Shown piece by piece: positions 35,901 through 43,362 of a DNA stretch of 64,000 nucleotides. The DNA comes from Phytophthora sp. 'mugwort' (lineage: Eukaryota > Oomycota > Peronosporomycetes > Peronosporales > Peronosporaceae): contig JAUCEF010000005.1 in NCBI GenBank assembly GCA_033558025.1, forward strand, positions 4,216,001-4,280,000, read 5' to 3'. The notes beneath the pieces were generated by a model that made no database searches, was not told the DNA's origin, and saw only the letters and a program-made list of their open reading frames with translations. Position numbers and translations under genes: made by a program. Every line of letters starts with the position of its first letter. The first letter of the stretch is position 1.

Positions 35901-37590
35901 CACCAGCAAACTGCGGCTCGGTCGGGGACAGCAGCGGTGCGTGTTTGTTCTTCTCAAATAAGTTCCGAATTGACGCAATATTTGCCTTGAACATACCAAA
36001 GATATCAATGGTGCGCTTCTCCACGCAGCGTTTAATAGCTTCGCGCTGAGCAATTTTCTGGAACGACCGGATCATGTCCACGCCAGCAGCAACTGTGGAA
36101 ACGCTCTCGAAGGCCCCGTTTATAACATTCTGGGTCATGGCCTCTAGATCCTTAATTCCGTTCTTGAACGAGTTAAAATCGCTGTGCCAACTGGTGTTTT
36201 TGACATCTAGAATATCGTAGTCGAGTTGGCGCAAACGGTCAACATGCCCCTCAAATTGTGTCTCAATGCCCCGTAAACTCTTGACTATGTCCATGCCGCG
36301 GTTACCTCCGAAAGAAGGCAAGTCCTCGCGCTTCCCATCTTTGCCCTTGCGCGCGAACTGGATCTGTCCTTCACATACTTCCAGCAACTCTCGACAGCGC
36401 TGTACAAACGCGTCTATCTGTGCAAAAATGCTCGTTTCATCGAAATTCCACCGACGGTCAGGAGATGGAGCTGTGGTGTTCACAGCATTGGAGGCTTTGC
36501 GGTAAATCTTTTTCCACGACACTCCACACTGGATACTTTGCTCAAGGTGGCGAATGCTGGCCTCAACATTACCATCGAAAACGTCCGGCAGCGAGATCTT
36601 TTTGCAACAGACGATGATAATCTCATTGCTTACCTTTCGCAGCAAACTCGTGATACGATCCTCCGTATTGTAATGAGACGAGTACATCCAGATAAGGCGG
36701 ATGAAGTTCAGCAACTTGGGCAACAGCAACGTAATTTCGTCGGGCTGCGCACGCGCCATATCTTCACATACAGGACTGAGTTTCTGCAAGAAGCGAAGGT
36801 TGTCGTTCGCCTCCGTCGATCCTTGCTTAATGATCTGCGAGAGGGTCTCGAACGGCTGCAAGTACGACGACTTGGCAGCACATAGAATCTCCACAATCTC
36901 CTTGACTCCCTCTCGATTCAATTGGTCGGTAATCCCCGAAAGATCCTCCGTTCGATGGCCCCAGAACTTGATCTCCTCCAACGGACCGGCGCCCTCTGCG
37001 TCGTGCGCGTTGTCCTGGTTGTTGATCACCTCTTTGATCTGACGTGTCCAATGGATCACCGTGGACTCCAACTGCTGTACGAGATCTTTGTCCTTGTAGT
37101 TGAACTTGTCCGGGTTCACTGGCGGTAAGTAGAGCACGGTCTTGCCGCAACCGCGACTGACGGTCTCCGTTAGGCTCGACATGAAGCGGAAGAACTGACC
37201 CGTGAACTCCTTCTGCACACTCTCGGGCCACGACTTGTTGGTTTGCAGTCTCTGCAGATAGTAGCCATTCATGAGGTGCAGCAGTGACGAGATAGCGTCC
37301 TTGTCGACCGTTCCATACTGCAGTGCCTCCTTGATGTTGGCAGGCGTCACGAGCGTCTGCCCGTTCTTGACGAAGTACATGACGCTGCTGAACCCTCGAG
37401 GAGCTGTCGTCGTGACCTGGAGCGAGTCATTCTGAACGGTCACGAACAGCGCCGGCACGCCCGTGCTCTCCAAGAACTCCTTGACGGTCGCCAGGTCCGC
37501 GGATGTCCAGGCCTTGGGCTGGTACCCAGGCAGCGTGATCCTCTCGCGGATCCACTGCACGATGAGCTCCACGTCCTCAAACGAGCTCAT
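23911..37590 (-). CDS. Axonemal dynein heavy chain (DNAH2/inner-arm I1-like)
   Basis: The motor subunit that moves flagellar doublets by ATP-driven stepping on microtubules. One uninterrupted frame of 4559 aa, the usual size for the family. Residues 1-1800 are the tail (DHC_N1/N2). The AAA ring follows: AAA1 P-loop GPAGTGKTET near 1910, with FDEFNRI as Walker B; AAA2 GQTMAGKTT near 2193; AAA3 GETGVGKTT near 2528; AAA4 GVGGSGRQS near 2887. A heptad-rich stalk lies at about 3100-3400 with the microtubule-binding tip between its arms (QPPEAVSMV). AAA5-6 and a C-terminal cap follow, ending DLWTRRGTALLLSL. That ending and the AAA1 context (LGPAGTGKTETVKDLGKNL, GLVQSGGWGCFDEFNR) look most like DNAH2, the I1/f beta chain. 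Dynein identity is near certain; the subclass is less so. No intron interrupts 13.7 kb. Confidence 0.96.
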   Translation of the reverse strand: MSSFEDVELIVQWIRERITLPGYQPKAWTSADLATVKEFLESTGVPALFVTVQNDSLQVTTTAPRGFSSVMYFVKNGQTLVTPANIKEALQYGTVDKDAISSLLHLMNGYYLQRLQTNKSWPESVQKEFTGQFFRFMSSLTETVSRGCGKTVLYLPPVNPDKFNYKDKDLVQQLESTVIHWTRQIKEVINNQDNAHDAEGAGPLEEIKFWGHRTEDLSGITDQLNREGVKEIVEILCAAKSSYLQPFETLSQIIKQGSTEANDNLRFLQKLSPVCEDMARAQPDEITLLLPKLLNFIRLIWMYSSHYNTEDRITSLLRKVSNEIIIVCCKKISLPDVFDGNVEASIRHLEQSIQCGVSWKKIYRKASNAVNTTAPSPDRRWNFDETSIFAQIDAFVQRCRELLEVCEGQIQFARKGKDGKREDLPSFGGNRGMDIVKSLRGIETQFEGHVDRLRQLDYDILDVKNTSWHSDFNSFKNGIKDLEAMTQNVINGAFESVSTVAAGVDMIRSFQKIAQREAIKRCVEKRTIDIFGMFKANIASIRNLFEKNKHAPLLSPTEPQFAGAALWARSLLLRATDDLVRLQELVDPSNAAECDEAQNAYDGLRLVINEYIQRKYHDWIEDLNTLGNTNMNSRLENPLMTKTGPDTDAAATSVNLNSHNKDTNALQNTEKTLIGRAKKGFLHCNFDRPLLNLFTEVHYWQYFNGEIQIPYMAHDICNQKEQLRVLREHVMLVVRDYNRILLDLSSTERRLFEDIIRKLDRRIQPGLQKLTWVSKGIVEWYVADCRKHCETTYKIVQEFQENKDVVMKNCKMISGLMHIFIERNTIYDDGVFEAKQVIHRKTIEKQLREAYQTISSTMTSTYEHFASGPPEVQREWNRFVERSDKMLEDALRQSVKKSLQELSKAINGDAKTDPRPLFRIHVVLEDNKVEFKPFMADLTQMVNTVAKEIFNVISVVPRLVASLPRHPGNNQVYADNSGTNGAPADGKSDSAASKGAVEVRAADRASGEPIGNQDEALPTVDTPEKVEVPLVVNNFYQSIFNDEEILKVLVHIMNGMSSSATELQKYLGYWDKYKLVWNQDKQAFIRRYAKANRPLQQFRADIERYREQQVSIQNEDLTNTINFIQIDTNFLKASLVEHTVQWIGKLTGLLNQTAHDELRELMNMINDNTQKLQIKPSNLDHLSESIHLLQDIKEGTPGVVARFEPLQLKYDLLAEFDVQTTDEEQRDLANLKSNWETYEVMLVDTNTMLQKCKVSMKQSLQDSVADLNNIMSELRTEAEATLPYSGEQQSKLAHQILADFEKKMEATRSRQNALKKGLEIFGIEDSKNDGFVQTEKEIELLQQIWALTDEWEVVWASWKNKVFYGIEVETMESTAAQFFKKVVKYGKDMKNWTVWSSMKTKIEQFRQTLPLIQDLKSPALRSRHWAQLKEEMGKTFDTESASFTLERVFSLGFHLYAEFISTLSSNAGKELSIEQTLDAIEKRWIAIDVDITEYKGVYYKIRSADDLFTALEDDQVQLSTMKASPFFGSFDTRILYWEKALSHLSEVIETLLGVQRCWIYLESIFMASEDIRKQLPLESQLFDEVNTAYCRVTEGIAKTKNALQATQETGVLETLIAMQEKLDQIQKCLDQYLETKRMLFPRFYFLSNDDLLEILGHQKDPDQVQKHIKKCFEAIKTLNLIPPGARGNSTFEALGMNSPCGEQVMFASNVVVAGAVEVWLLRIEAAMVNTLEKIFAQCIVGYKGKKEKWIKDFPGQLLITCGQTAWTNECIKALNEVAKGEKKALKQLKKKWVSYLNKLADMVRGQLSATDRRKIVALITIEIHSRDVIDRLVKQNCKSVNDFDWLMQLRFYFNKDLGESGICEVKQTVTSLQYSYEYQGNNGRLVITPLTDRCVLTMTTALHLNRGGNPLGPAGTGKTETVKDLGKNLAKYVIVFNCSDGLDYKSVGRMFAGLVQSGGWGCFDEFNRIEIEVLSVVAQQVLTIMQALTARQTTVMFLGSLMRVNFNMGIFITMNPGYAGRTELPDNLKALMRPCAMMVPDLALIAEVMLQAEGFRDAKILAKKTTTLYGLMIQQLSKQDHYDFGLRSLKAVLNMAGTLKREDPNLQEENILLRALRDMNMPKFIREDAVLFRLLLGDLFPSIELPVTDYGKLQGNIEQALLEHKLQVHPVIVFKTIQLYESQVTRHCNMIVGQTMAGKTTIWKTLMSAKTSLAKEGVSGYMPVRVQVLNPKSISLNEIYGVYDLSTFEWIDGILSAIFRNLAADEKAEEKWIMLDGPVDTLWIESMNSVMDDNKVLTLINGDRISMSSSMALMFEVQDLAVASPATVSRAGMVYMDVEDLGWRPFIQTWLATTIRVQEERDVLQTLLDKYMEKLLRFKISEVTELIPVTTFNSVKSFCNLYNALATIENGVDLATCGDKFAVAVEKWFLFCMTWSVMAAANEEGRKKFDFFLRDIDSVYPPLKTAYDFFVEPASREFKLWDEKLPPNFRVAPNTPFHKVMVPTIDTLRYGFLLQTMLTAGIHTLLVGETGVGKTTVIEREVEGLSDAYNVLVMNFSSATSSATTQDMIENVMEKRSLNRFGPVGGKKLVTFIDDMNMPTKDMFGSQPPLELLRQWMDYSCWYDRKKQTLKYFIDMQFVAAMGPPGGGRSVISSRFQSRFNLINMTIPEQAQLKRIFETMLVPKLAEFDDEIKPLGVPLVTATIQLYQNVLGQFLPTPANCHYLFNLRDMARVIQGLLLSDKHTVASRDGMLRLWMHESLRVFSDRLTSYEDRQTFKKKLDELLGVHFQTDCGRLLSSAPEQLKENGPLFTYIFSTTPGSEEGSARYVEVLDMKMLKGFVEEQLENHNAEPGFVPMNLVMFSDALTHILRIHRQLMTMRGNLLLVGVGGSGRQSLTKLAAFMGGFKVFQIEVGKNYRSFEFHEDIKKLYTQVGLHQQKTVFLFSDTQIKSESFVEDLNNILSSGEIPGLFEKDEQAGILDSVRLRARTQGIRETKESLWNFFISEVRRNLHVVLAFSPIGKGFCNRCRQFPSLVNNTNIDWFNEWPLDALQEVGMKFLEEKNVATEAQRPKIAAVFAVVHSSVMLASSQVLARMKRHNYVTPTNYLSLVTGYVELLSEKAATIRDTRDKLKNGLAKLEESRLQVEEMSKQLEQRKIVVAQKNKDCSDLLVVIVSERRVADEQRKQVEADSERIAKEEAETKKIADDAQKDLDEALPALQRAMQEVENLDKKAIAEVKVYTQPPEAVSMVMCAVMILFGLPPTWASAKTKMNDVSFLQQIKTFDKDSIRDKTVTALKKYTSKPSFNADIVRKVSSAAGALCSWVLAMECYSSVFRVVAPKKEVLRKSQQALAVKQKDLQVAKDKLQEVTEKVEALKNQYDTSVSEKNALREEAELLELKLSRAEQLVKGLAGERERWEGSIADKNASLQNVVGDALVAAAFISYAGPFDTFYRGSLVDTWMNRVTQQALPLSPKFTFIDFLAVPTDVRSWNAHGLPRDPLSTENGVITTRGKRWPLMIDPQGQANKWIKAMEGTRLEVVDPMMKDLLRKLENGIRFGSPVLMQDILEELDPSLEPVLTKSIIKVGNREVLRLGDKELDYNREFRFYLTTKLHNPHYTPEVSTKTTIVNFVVKEQGLEAQLLGIAVQLEEPALEEQKSDLVMRVAAAKKKLIDLENEILRLLSAAKGSLLDDEQLVTTLNASKTTSEEVSMQLVISEETEKKIDAARMGYARVALRSSTLYFVLNDMTSVDPMYQFSLDAYVALFQDSIIKSRSLKNQGALSEELTERINAINDYHTYAVYAYACRGLFERHKLLFSLQLCARILQSVNKLPHDEYDFLLKGGNVLAQEEKVANVANEFLSDGAWASIVELNKLTAFHGIISSFEQTVKGWKSWYQSSTPEIEALPGDWEGKCNELQRMLLLRCIRPDRLSIQAARFTATHLGAQFVDPPPFDLKAIYETSSYKTPLIFVLSPGVDPTNSLIALAESLHKTVENCALGQGQATVAEAMLARGLEAGNWVFLANCHLMLSWAPTLEKLIDNFCAAAPAPTGPINLHFRLWLTSSPNPKFPIAILQRGIKMTTEPPRGLKANLIRLYNTITPEKFARCRQVRKYKRLLFCLCWFHSLLLERRKFNNLGWNIPYDFNESDFAISEDVLAIYLDEYEDTPWDALKYLIAQANYGGRVTDDWDRRLMLVYISQFFSENVLTVDNMPLSESEYYFVPDDGELSSYAEFIRQLPLDDPPTAFGQHPNAQIASQIDDGRELLATILSLQALDVAEGGSGNDDTVLGLLQTLRETVPDVFDLGNIKAGLSARGDPDALKTVLMQELERYNKLLATINSSARALEKGIQGSVVITPELEAVYNALLIGAVPKAWSFCYPSLKPLGPWTQDLKLRCEQMDRWANQAQPAVFWLTGFTYPTGFLTALLQTAARKNGLAIDSLNWEFIVLNQGENALPTGPKDGAYIKGLILEGARWDFDHDCLAEPHPMELHCGMPILHFRPVEAKKKSAKGLYSCPLYMYPLRTGTRERPSFMIAVDLKVGPGKTPDLWTRRGTALLLSLST

Positions 37591-38107
37591 TTACTGTCTG
37601 CCACTGAGAGGGAGAAAGTATTCTACTGGGCTGGCTGGATCCGAGGGTCGCGACGGCTCGAGAAACGCTTCAAAATAGGACAATTTAGCCGGTGACTTGC
37701 TGTGGTTCCCAGGCGTCATATGAGTACCCGGATGTACGAGAACTGTAATGACCCTGTTGGGCAGTAGCTGCAGGACATTTATTGCAGCAGCATTCGGTCT
37801 CCTAAGCTGCATGTACTGCCATCGTCACGGCGCGCGCTTTGACCAAACTGCGCTCATTTCAGAGTGATGGTACAATACACAGTTCAAGTTAAACATAAAC
37901 GGAAACTGTACCCATGCCAACCAGATGATAAAATAAACAAATCTATGTACCATGCAAATGGTACATTTTGCGATCGCAGTCGATTCTGGAACTCCAAAGC
38001 TCTTTTGTTGCGTGGCGACCCCCTGCTCCTTGACGCCCGTTGTGTCCCGTGCCCAAGCCCCCTGCTTCTCTTCTAGCTTTGTAGCCCCCTTCCCCGCAGT
38101 AGCAGTC
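37591..38107. promoter_or_regulatory. Divergent promoter region between dynein and ArfGAP genes
   Basis: 517 bp without a supported gene. GCTCATTTCAGA at 37852-37863 (plus) matches the first part of the oomycete initiator but not its CAWTTT end. It lies about 250 bp before the ArfGAP ATG. Confidence 0.3.
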
Positions 38108-40771
38108 ATGGCCAAGGCAACACAGAGCGAGAAGCGCCAGGAGGAACAGCTGATCCAGGAGCTGCGCGACTTTCAGCGCTCCAACCCGACCAACAAGCGC
38201 TGCTTCGACTGCAACGAGATGGTAGGACTGCAGACTCTGCGCGGCCTGCAGGCGTCCACTAGCAGTCGTGTGAGAACTGTTATTTGTTGTGGTGCACATG
38301 CTGACGCTCTAGATGTATTGTAGATGCCCCAGTACGTCTGTCTGGATTTCAACACCTTCGTCTGCACCGCCTGCAGTGGCATCCAGTAAGTCAACGCAGC
38401 ATTGCTGTAGTGTTGTCCTGTACAGGACATATCATTACTAACGGTTGCTGATACTGTGTCTAAACTGTTGGCAGCCGCGAGTTCGCGCACCGCGTTAAGT
38501 CCATTTCAATGTCTAAGTTCACGGAGAGCGAGGTCAAGAATATGATTAACCACGGCGGCAACGAGGCGGCGCAGAAATACTGGCGGAGCAAACACGACCC
38601 GAGTTTCCGTCCGAACGGAGGAAACGACGGCGAGCGCACGCGGAACTTTATTCGTTTGACATACATCGATCGCAAGTACGATCAAGTGTTGACAATTGGT
38701 GGGGTTTCGAAGGAGCACGGCTAACAAATTGTGGCGATGTAGGTGGGTGTACGAGTCACCGCGCCATACCAAGGAGGAAGAGCCGGAGCGAACAGCGTCG
38801 GTGAGTTTGTCTGCCTTAGGTTTTCAAGGGGTGTAAAGTTAATTATTTGAGCTGACGTTGTGGGCGATTTTGTTTTGATCCAGAGAAGCTGCAAGAAGAA
38901 AGAAAAACAAATTGACAGCGGCGACGACGATTTCTTCTCTTCCAACTCAAAATCAGCCAAGAGTACTACCGATAGTGGATTCGCAGACTTTTCCAACTTT
39001 GAAGGCAGCAGGAGAACGGCCGCCGCTGCAGCGCAGTCCTTTGGGGATTTCGGCAGTTTTGACGGTCCAGCCCCTTCGAATAAAGATGAACTCGGCTTCG
39101 CGGATTTTGAAGACTTCTCAGGACCCAGCAGTTCCGCTAGTGTAGCAAGGCAGAATGCAGCACTGAAGGCAACGCCACCACCGCCGCCGGCGCCGAAGTT
39201 TGGGTCATTCAAGATTGCGCCACCTCCCGGATCGAACTTTTCTTCATCCAATATCAGTCCAACGCCTGTCACGGATGATCTCATGGGTCTTAGCCCACCG
39301 AAGAAGGCAGAGGATCCGTTCGGTTTTGATGTATCACCAGCAGCGTCCGCAAATTCGAGCCACCCGGCACCCGCGGCTTCATCTCCGTTCGACGCCTTCG
39401 ATGCTCCCACGCCGACCAACCGAGCAGGCAGTCGCTCAAACTCGGCAGCGTCTCTTGACCCGTTCAGCGATATGACTGCAGCAGCTCCGTCGGTGACAGC
39501 ACCAGCCAAGCAGAACGCGTCGCCGTTTGATGCATTCGGCTCTCCGACAGCGAAATCGCCGTCGGCTTTCGACGCCTTTGCCGCACCATCGGCTGCATCC
39601 ACTGCGGGAAGCAACGTATTTGATGCATTTGGCTGTGGTGGGGATGCCTTCGGAGACTTCATCGGCTCTGAGAATTCGTCGAGGACTAACTCGGCCAGTC
39701 CAGTTCTGGATCCTTTCACCAGTAAACCCGAGAAGCCTGCGGCTGCTCCTGTCGCTGACCCCTTTGCGGCTTTCGATGGTATGCAGTCGAGCAGTGGGGC
39801 TACACCTGCGTCTGGCAGAGGGGCTCCTTTACTCGACGTTGGGGCGTCAGGAAGCTTTCCGGGAGGTAACAGCTCCAGCCAGCAGCCAACGGTGATGAAT
39901 AATCAATTCCGGTTTGCAGGCGGAATGAATAACAGTACCAGCAGATTCCCGGCAGCTCAGCAGCAATATTTCACTAATGGCCCGACCAACCAGGCATTCG
40001 CTGGCTTTCCTGGTAGCTTCCCACAACAGCATCAGCCGATGCAGCCATTCCACCAAGGACAACCGCCACAAAGCCACCAGCAATGCTATGGGCAACAGCA
40101 GCCGATGTATCCGACAGGACAGCAATACACTGGGCAGTTTCCCCCTAGCCCGGCTGGAGGTGCTCCTCCTGCACCGATCCCAGTAAAGGTACGCGCGATT
40201 AATGCCATTACTCCTTTGCTGGTGAGTGATTTCTTAACTTGTGTTTGTATGATGTAGACACCAGCATCCGTGGCATCGATTAATGACCCATTTGCCTCAC
40301 TAAACCTCGGCAATCTGGGATTCAGTAGTTCAAACAGCAACGCTGCTGGGGCGCGCACAGGTTCAGGAGAAGCGGTCAATTCGGCACCATGCGCACCCCC
40401 AAACCGGGCTGGCTCGAGTAACTCTTTCGGGAACGCCCCTGTGGCTCCTGTGGCTTCAGGGTCGTTCTCCTACGCACAGTAAGTATCATGGCCTCAGCAT
40501 ACTACTTTGGCCGCGAGTACTGACTGTTAGTGTGTCACTAGGTCACAAGCTCGAGCGACTTCGTCATTCACACTCCCTCCGCGGAATACCGCCGCATATG
40601 CCGATCCGAACACGTACGTGCCTCTATCATTTTCTCGCTTGTGCTTGTATCACAACTCCTGTTGACTGTCTAATGCATTTGTTGTTGCTATGCAGGTTTG
40701 GCGACTTTGCGTGTGCGCCAGCTCCGGCGCAGACGTCGGCCTCTCCAGCTAACCCTTTTGATTTGTTTTGA
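38108..40771 (+). CDS. ArfGAP with endocytic-motif tail (SMAP/AGFG-like)
   Basis: Stimulates GTP hydrolysis by Arf GTPases in vesicle budding. Eight exons, join(38108..38221, 38324..38385, 38475..38675, 38743..38800, 38884..40188, 40258..40478, 40542..40613, 40696..40771), keep frame and give 702 aa. The GAP zinc finger is split between exons 1 and 2: C32-x2-C35-x16-C52-x2-C55, then SGIHR with the catalytic arginine at about 60. ISMSKFTESEV follows as in active ArfGAPs. From residue 140 the tail is Ser/Ala/Pro-rich with repeated SPFDAF, DPF and FADF motifs, which bind adaptor appendages. A Gln/Gly-rich stretch follows, and the protein ends in NPFDLF, an EH-domain/clathrin-type peptide. This points to clathrin-linked trafficking. 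The donor of intron 3 (GTACGA) is the least certain; an alternative joint would shift a few residues. Confidence 0.87.
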
Positions 40772-41355
40772 GCGATCAAAACGTCAGGTAGCAATGCAAT
40801 GGTGGCAATAGAGGTGAAGATACCGATAAACGTAGCAGCCAGCCAAATGAAGCAGCACTTCCTGAATTATTCCGAGCTGCTGAAGTCAGCATCATCTCTT
40901 CCGCTTGCTCTATTTTCCAGTCATCGCATCTGCTCACGCAAATTGGCAAACTAATCACGACAAACTTCTACTGCTACACGTAGTAGTACTACCGGTAAGC
41001 AGTAGCCAGCGATGTCGGCAAGATACTAAAGCAGCACTTTGAATCGGCGAAGAAAAATACTGTAGTACTACGTAGTAATAGAAACAAGAGGAGGATTTCA
41101 TGTTAGGCGCAGACAAAAGGTTTGAGTTACTTGCTGTGTGTTCTAGGCAGTAGACCACAAAGCAGGCAACGCAATCTCCTCTTTCGCATTGCGCAACACA
41201 AAATCCGCCCGGACAGAAGAAAGCAGCAAACTCGCTGCGATCAACCCAGTGACGGCAAAGGAGCACGATTCGGTTCTATTCAGTACCGGTTTACGAACTC
41301 TCTCCTAGCAGCGGTTAGAACCCCAGTAGCAAGTAGAAGCCAAACTCACGAGAGC
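40772..41355. other. Convergent intergenic region with short palindromes
   Basis: 584 bp between the 3' ends of the ArfGAP and RPL9 genes; no supported gene. The palindrome GTAGTACTAC occurs at 40983-40992 and 41062-41071; the second overlaps a 12-bp palindrome, TACTACGTAGTA, at 41066-41077. Confidence 0.5.
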
Positions 41356-41925
41356 TTAGTCCTCCTCGATCTCGATGTTGGTCTTCTCGGACACGTAGAT
41401 ACCATCCAGGAACTTACGGATATCCTTGCGACGCACCAGACAGGCCTGCGAGATGTTGGCCGCGTCCTGCGACACCTTCTGGAGGTCGATGCCGCTCAGC
41501 TCGATCTGGTCCTTAACGTCGCCCGTGCGCACGTACTCAACGCCCTCAGACAGGGCAACGCGACGCACCCGCTTTTCACCCAGGAAGTTACGGATCTCCA
41601 CCACGTTGTTCTCGAACGTCACGTTGATGGGGAAATGTGCGTACACGAAACGCATCTTGTAGAGGTATCCGACACGGACACCCGTGATCATGTTCTCGAT
41701 CAGCGAGCAGACTGTGCGCACACAGGCGAGCTGCTTACGGTTGCCGAACCACAGGTCTACGCGGAGCTGCTCCTTGTTAATGCGACGCATGTCGAGCGTC
41801 AGGTGGCGGAAGTCGCGGTTCAGCGTGCCGCGCTTGCCGGTCACGGTGACCTTACGGCCATCGAGGACGAGCTTGACATCCTCGGGGATGGCAACGTAAC
41901 GGGTAGCCAAAAGCTGACGGGGCAT
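41356..41925 (-). CDS. RPL9: 60S ribosomal protein L9 (uL6)
   Basis: Structural protein of the large cytosolic ribosomal subunit. Single exon, 189 aa, full family length. Diagnostic stretches include [16 protein letters not shown] near residue 30, [18 protein letters not shown] near residue 85, and [15 protein letters not shown] near the C-terminus. Two uL6 folds are present. The start is the first ATG at 41923-41925. It shares a 214-bp divergent promoter region with the Tim17-family gene. Confidence 0.97.
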   Translation of the reverse strand: MPRQLLATRYVAIPEDVKLVLDGRKVTVTGKRGTLNRDFRHLTLDMRRINKEQLRVDLWFGNRKQLACVRTVCSLIENMITGVRVGYLYKMRFVYAHFPINVTFENNVVEIRNFLGEKRVRRVALSEGVEYVRTGDVKDQIELSGIDLQKVSQDAANISQACLVRRKDIRKFLDGIYVSEKTNIEIEED

Positions 41926-42139
41926 CTTGCTGGAGTCTTGGGGGGAATGCTAGTTCGCAAGTGGTTGGCCACATGGAATTGGGGGCCGACTCTGGGCGAT
42001 TGACTGGCGCTGAGTGGTGTCGCTTTTGTACTTAGCTTTTGTATTGGACAGCACTTTAACCAATGAGAGGATACGATACATAATTGACACACCATCTTCA
42101 GCTCGTTTTGAAAGACGAGAGGTGAGGAACGTTGATAAC
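41926..42139. promoter_or_regulatory. Divergent promoter region with two CCAAT boxes
   Basis: 214 bp between divergent RPL9 and the Tim17-like gene. ATTGG at 42043-42047 is a CCAAT box facing RPL9, and CCAAT at 42060-42064 faces the other gene. Pairs of CCAAT boxes are common in shared promoters; activity is inferred. Confidence 0.4.
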
Positions 42140-43097
42140 ATGTTCGAGCGCAGCCCGGAGGTGCAGGAATCGCTGGGTGAGTGCAGAGTGCACTTGAGGA
42201 GGTTTTTGATGCGCTGTAAATAGGGATGACAAGTTAGTGGGGCTCTGATGATGCGCAGATAAGGCCAAGGGGGCCGTCAAGCACATGCTAGTGGGCGCCA
42301 GCATGACCGGCGCGACGGGAGCCACCATGGGCGCTGTGTTGGCGGCACTGCGCAACGAGAGCATTAAGTTCTACGCCGCGTCAATGGGATCCAACTTCTT
42401 TCTGCTGTCTGCGACGTATATTGGTAAAGCTGATCAGCGGCTGGATGATCGTCAGCGGATGTACTGACTTCGGCGGGGCACGCTGATCTTGTTATTCTTT
42501 GCTGCCGCGCATAGCTTTCGAAGAAGTGATAGCGGACAAAAGAGATGACAAGAAGGACTGGATCACGGGTGCTATTGCCGGTGCAATCACTGGTGGTTTC
42601 TATGCTGGCCTGGTTGGTGAGTCTCAAGGCGATTAGTTATTGCTTAATTACACTGCTTGTAAATACCAAGCAGAAAGAAGGACACTTTGAAGCACTGACT
42701 AATGCGATGGTGGTCTGTGCGTTTGCTGTCAGGTGGTCGGCTCCGCGGTATTCAGGGTGCTACTGCTGGAGCTGCAGTGGGTGCCGCGGTGATTTTCGGT
42801 CGGGAAGAGTTCCATAAGTGGCGCCTGTCCAAGGGCGTCCAGCGCTACGAGGCCAAGTACGGCGAGGCTCCGGCTGTGTACCACCCGACGACTGCAGCGC
42901 TGGTGGAGAGTCAAGGTCCCCCGCGCGAGCTGGTGTTCCCATCCCTGCTGCCGAAGAGTGCCAAGGTCTCAGAGGAAGAAATTGAACGCCGTATTATAGC
43001 TCGCATGGACGAGCTCCGGAAGGAGATGCAAGAAGAAGAGGAGGCAGTAGCAGCCAAGAAGGACAAGAAACAGAAGAAGCCGCAGTTTAAGGAGTGA
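42140..43097 (+). CDS. Tim17/Tim22/Tim23-family membrane protein
   Basis: Four exons, join(42140..42176, 42259..42423, 42515..42616, 42733..43097), give 222 aa in one frame; all three introns fall in phase 1 of a glycine or aspartate codon. The membrane region has four Gly/Ala-rich segments: MLVGASMTGATGATMGAVL, a segment around SMGSNFFLLSATYI, then AGAITGGFYAGL and GATAGAAVGAAVIFG. A conserved-looking FEEVIADKRDD stretch lies between segments 2 and 3. This layout matches the Tim17 superfamily of mitochondrial inner-membrane translocase and complex I assembly proteins (including NDUFA11- and TIMMDC1-like members). The Lys/Glu-rich tail of about 90 residues is extra to the core. Probably mitochondrial; which member cannot be told. 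Confidence 0.75.
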
Positions 43098-43362
43098 AGG
43101 GTTTGCAGCTACCATATTAGGCACCCAAACTATAGTCAAATCTTTGATCTTACATGGTACAACTATTATTGTAGCTAACTTTTTATCTGAAGCTTCCAAA
43201 AATTACGTTTTGGCCAATGTAAAAATTTGACCAAAGTAAATGCTTTTGTATACTTGTATACATATACCGGACAAAGAATCCTCCATGTTTTTAGCCAACC
43301 AGCATCCCATCAGTCTGCGCCACCACAAGTCGCAGACGCCAATTGAACTGCTGGCTCGCAAC

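Noticed and set aside
41122..42003. Long open frame on the plus strand opposite RPL9
   Set aside because: It is the antisense shadow of a certain ribosomal protein gene, low in complexity and without any recognisable domain.
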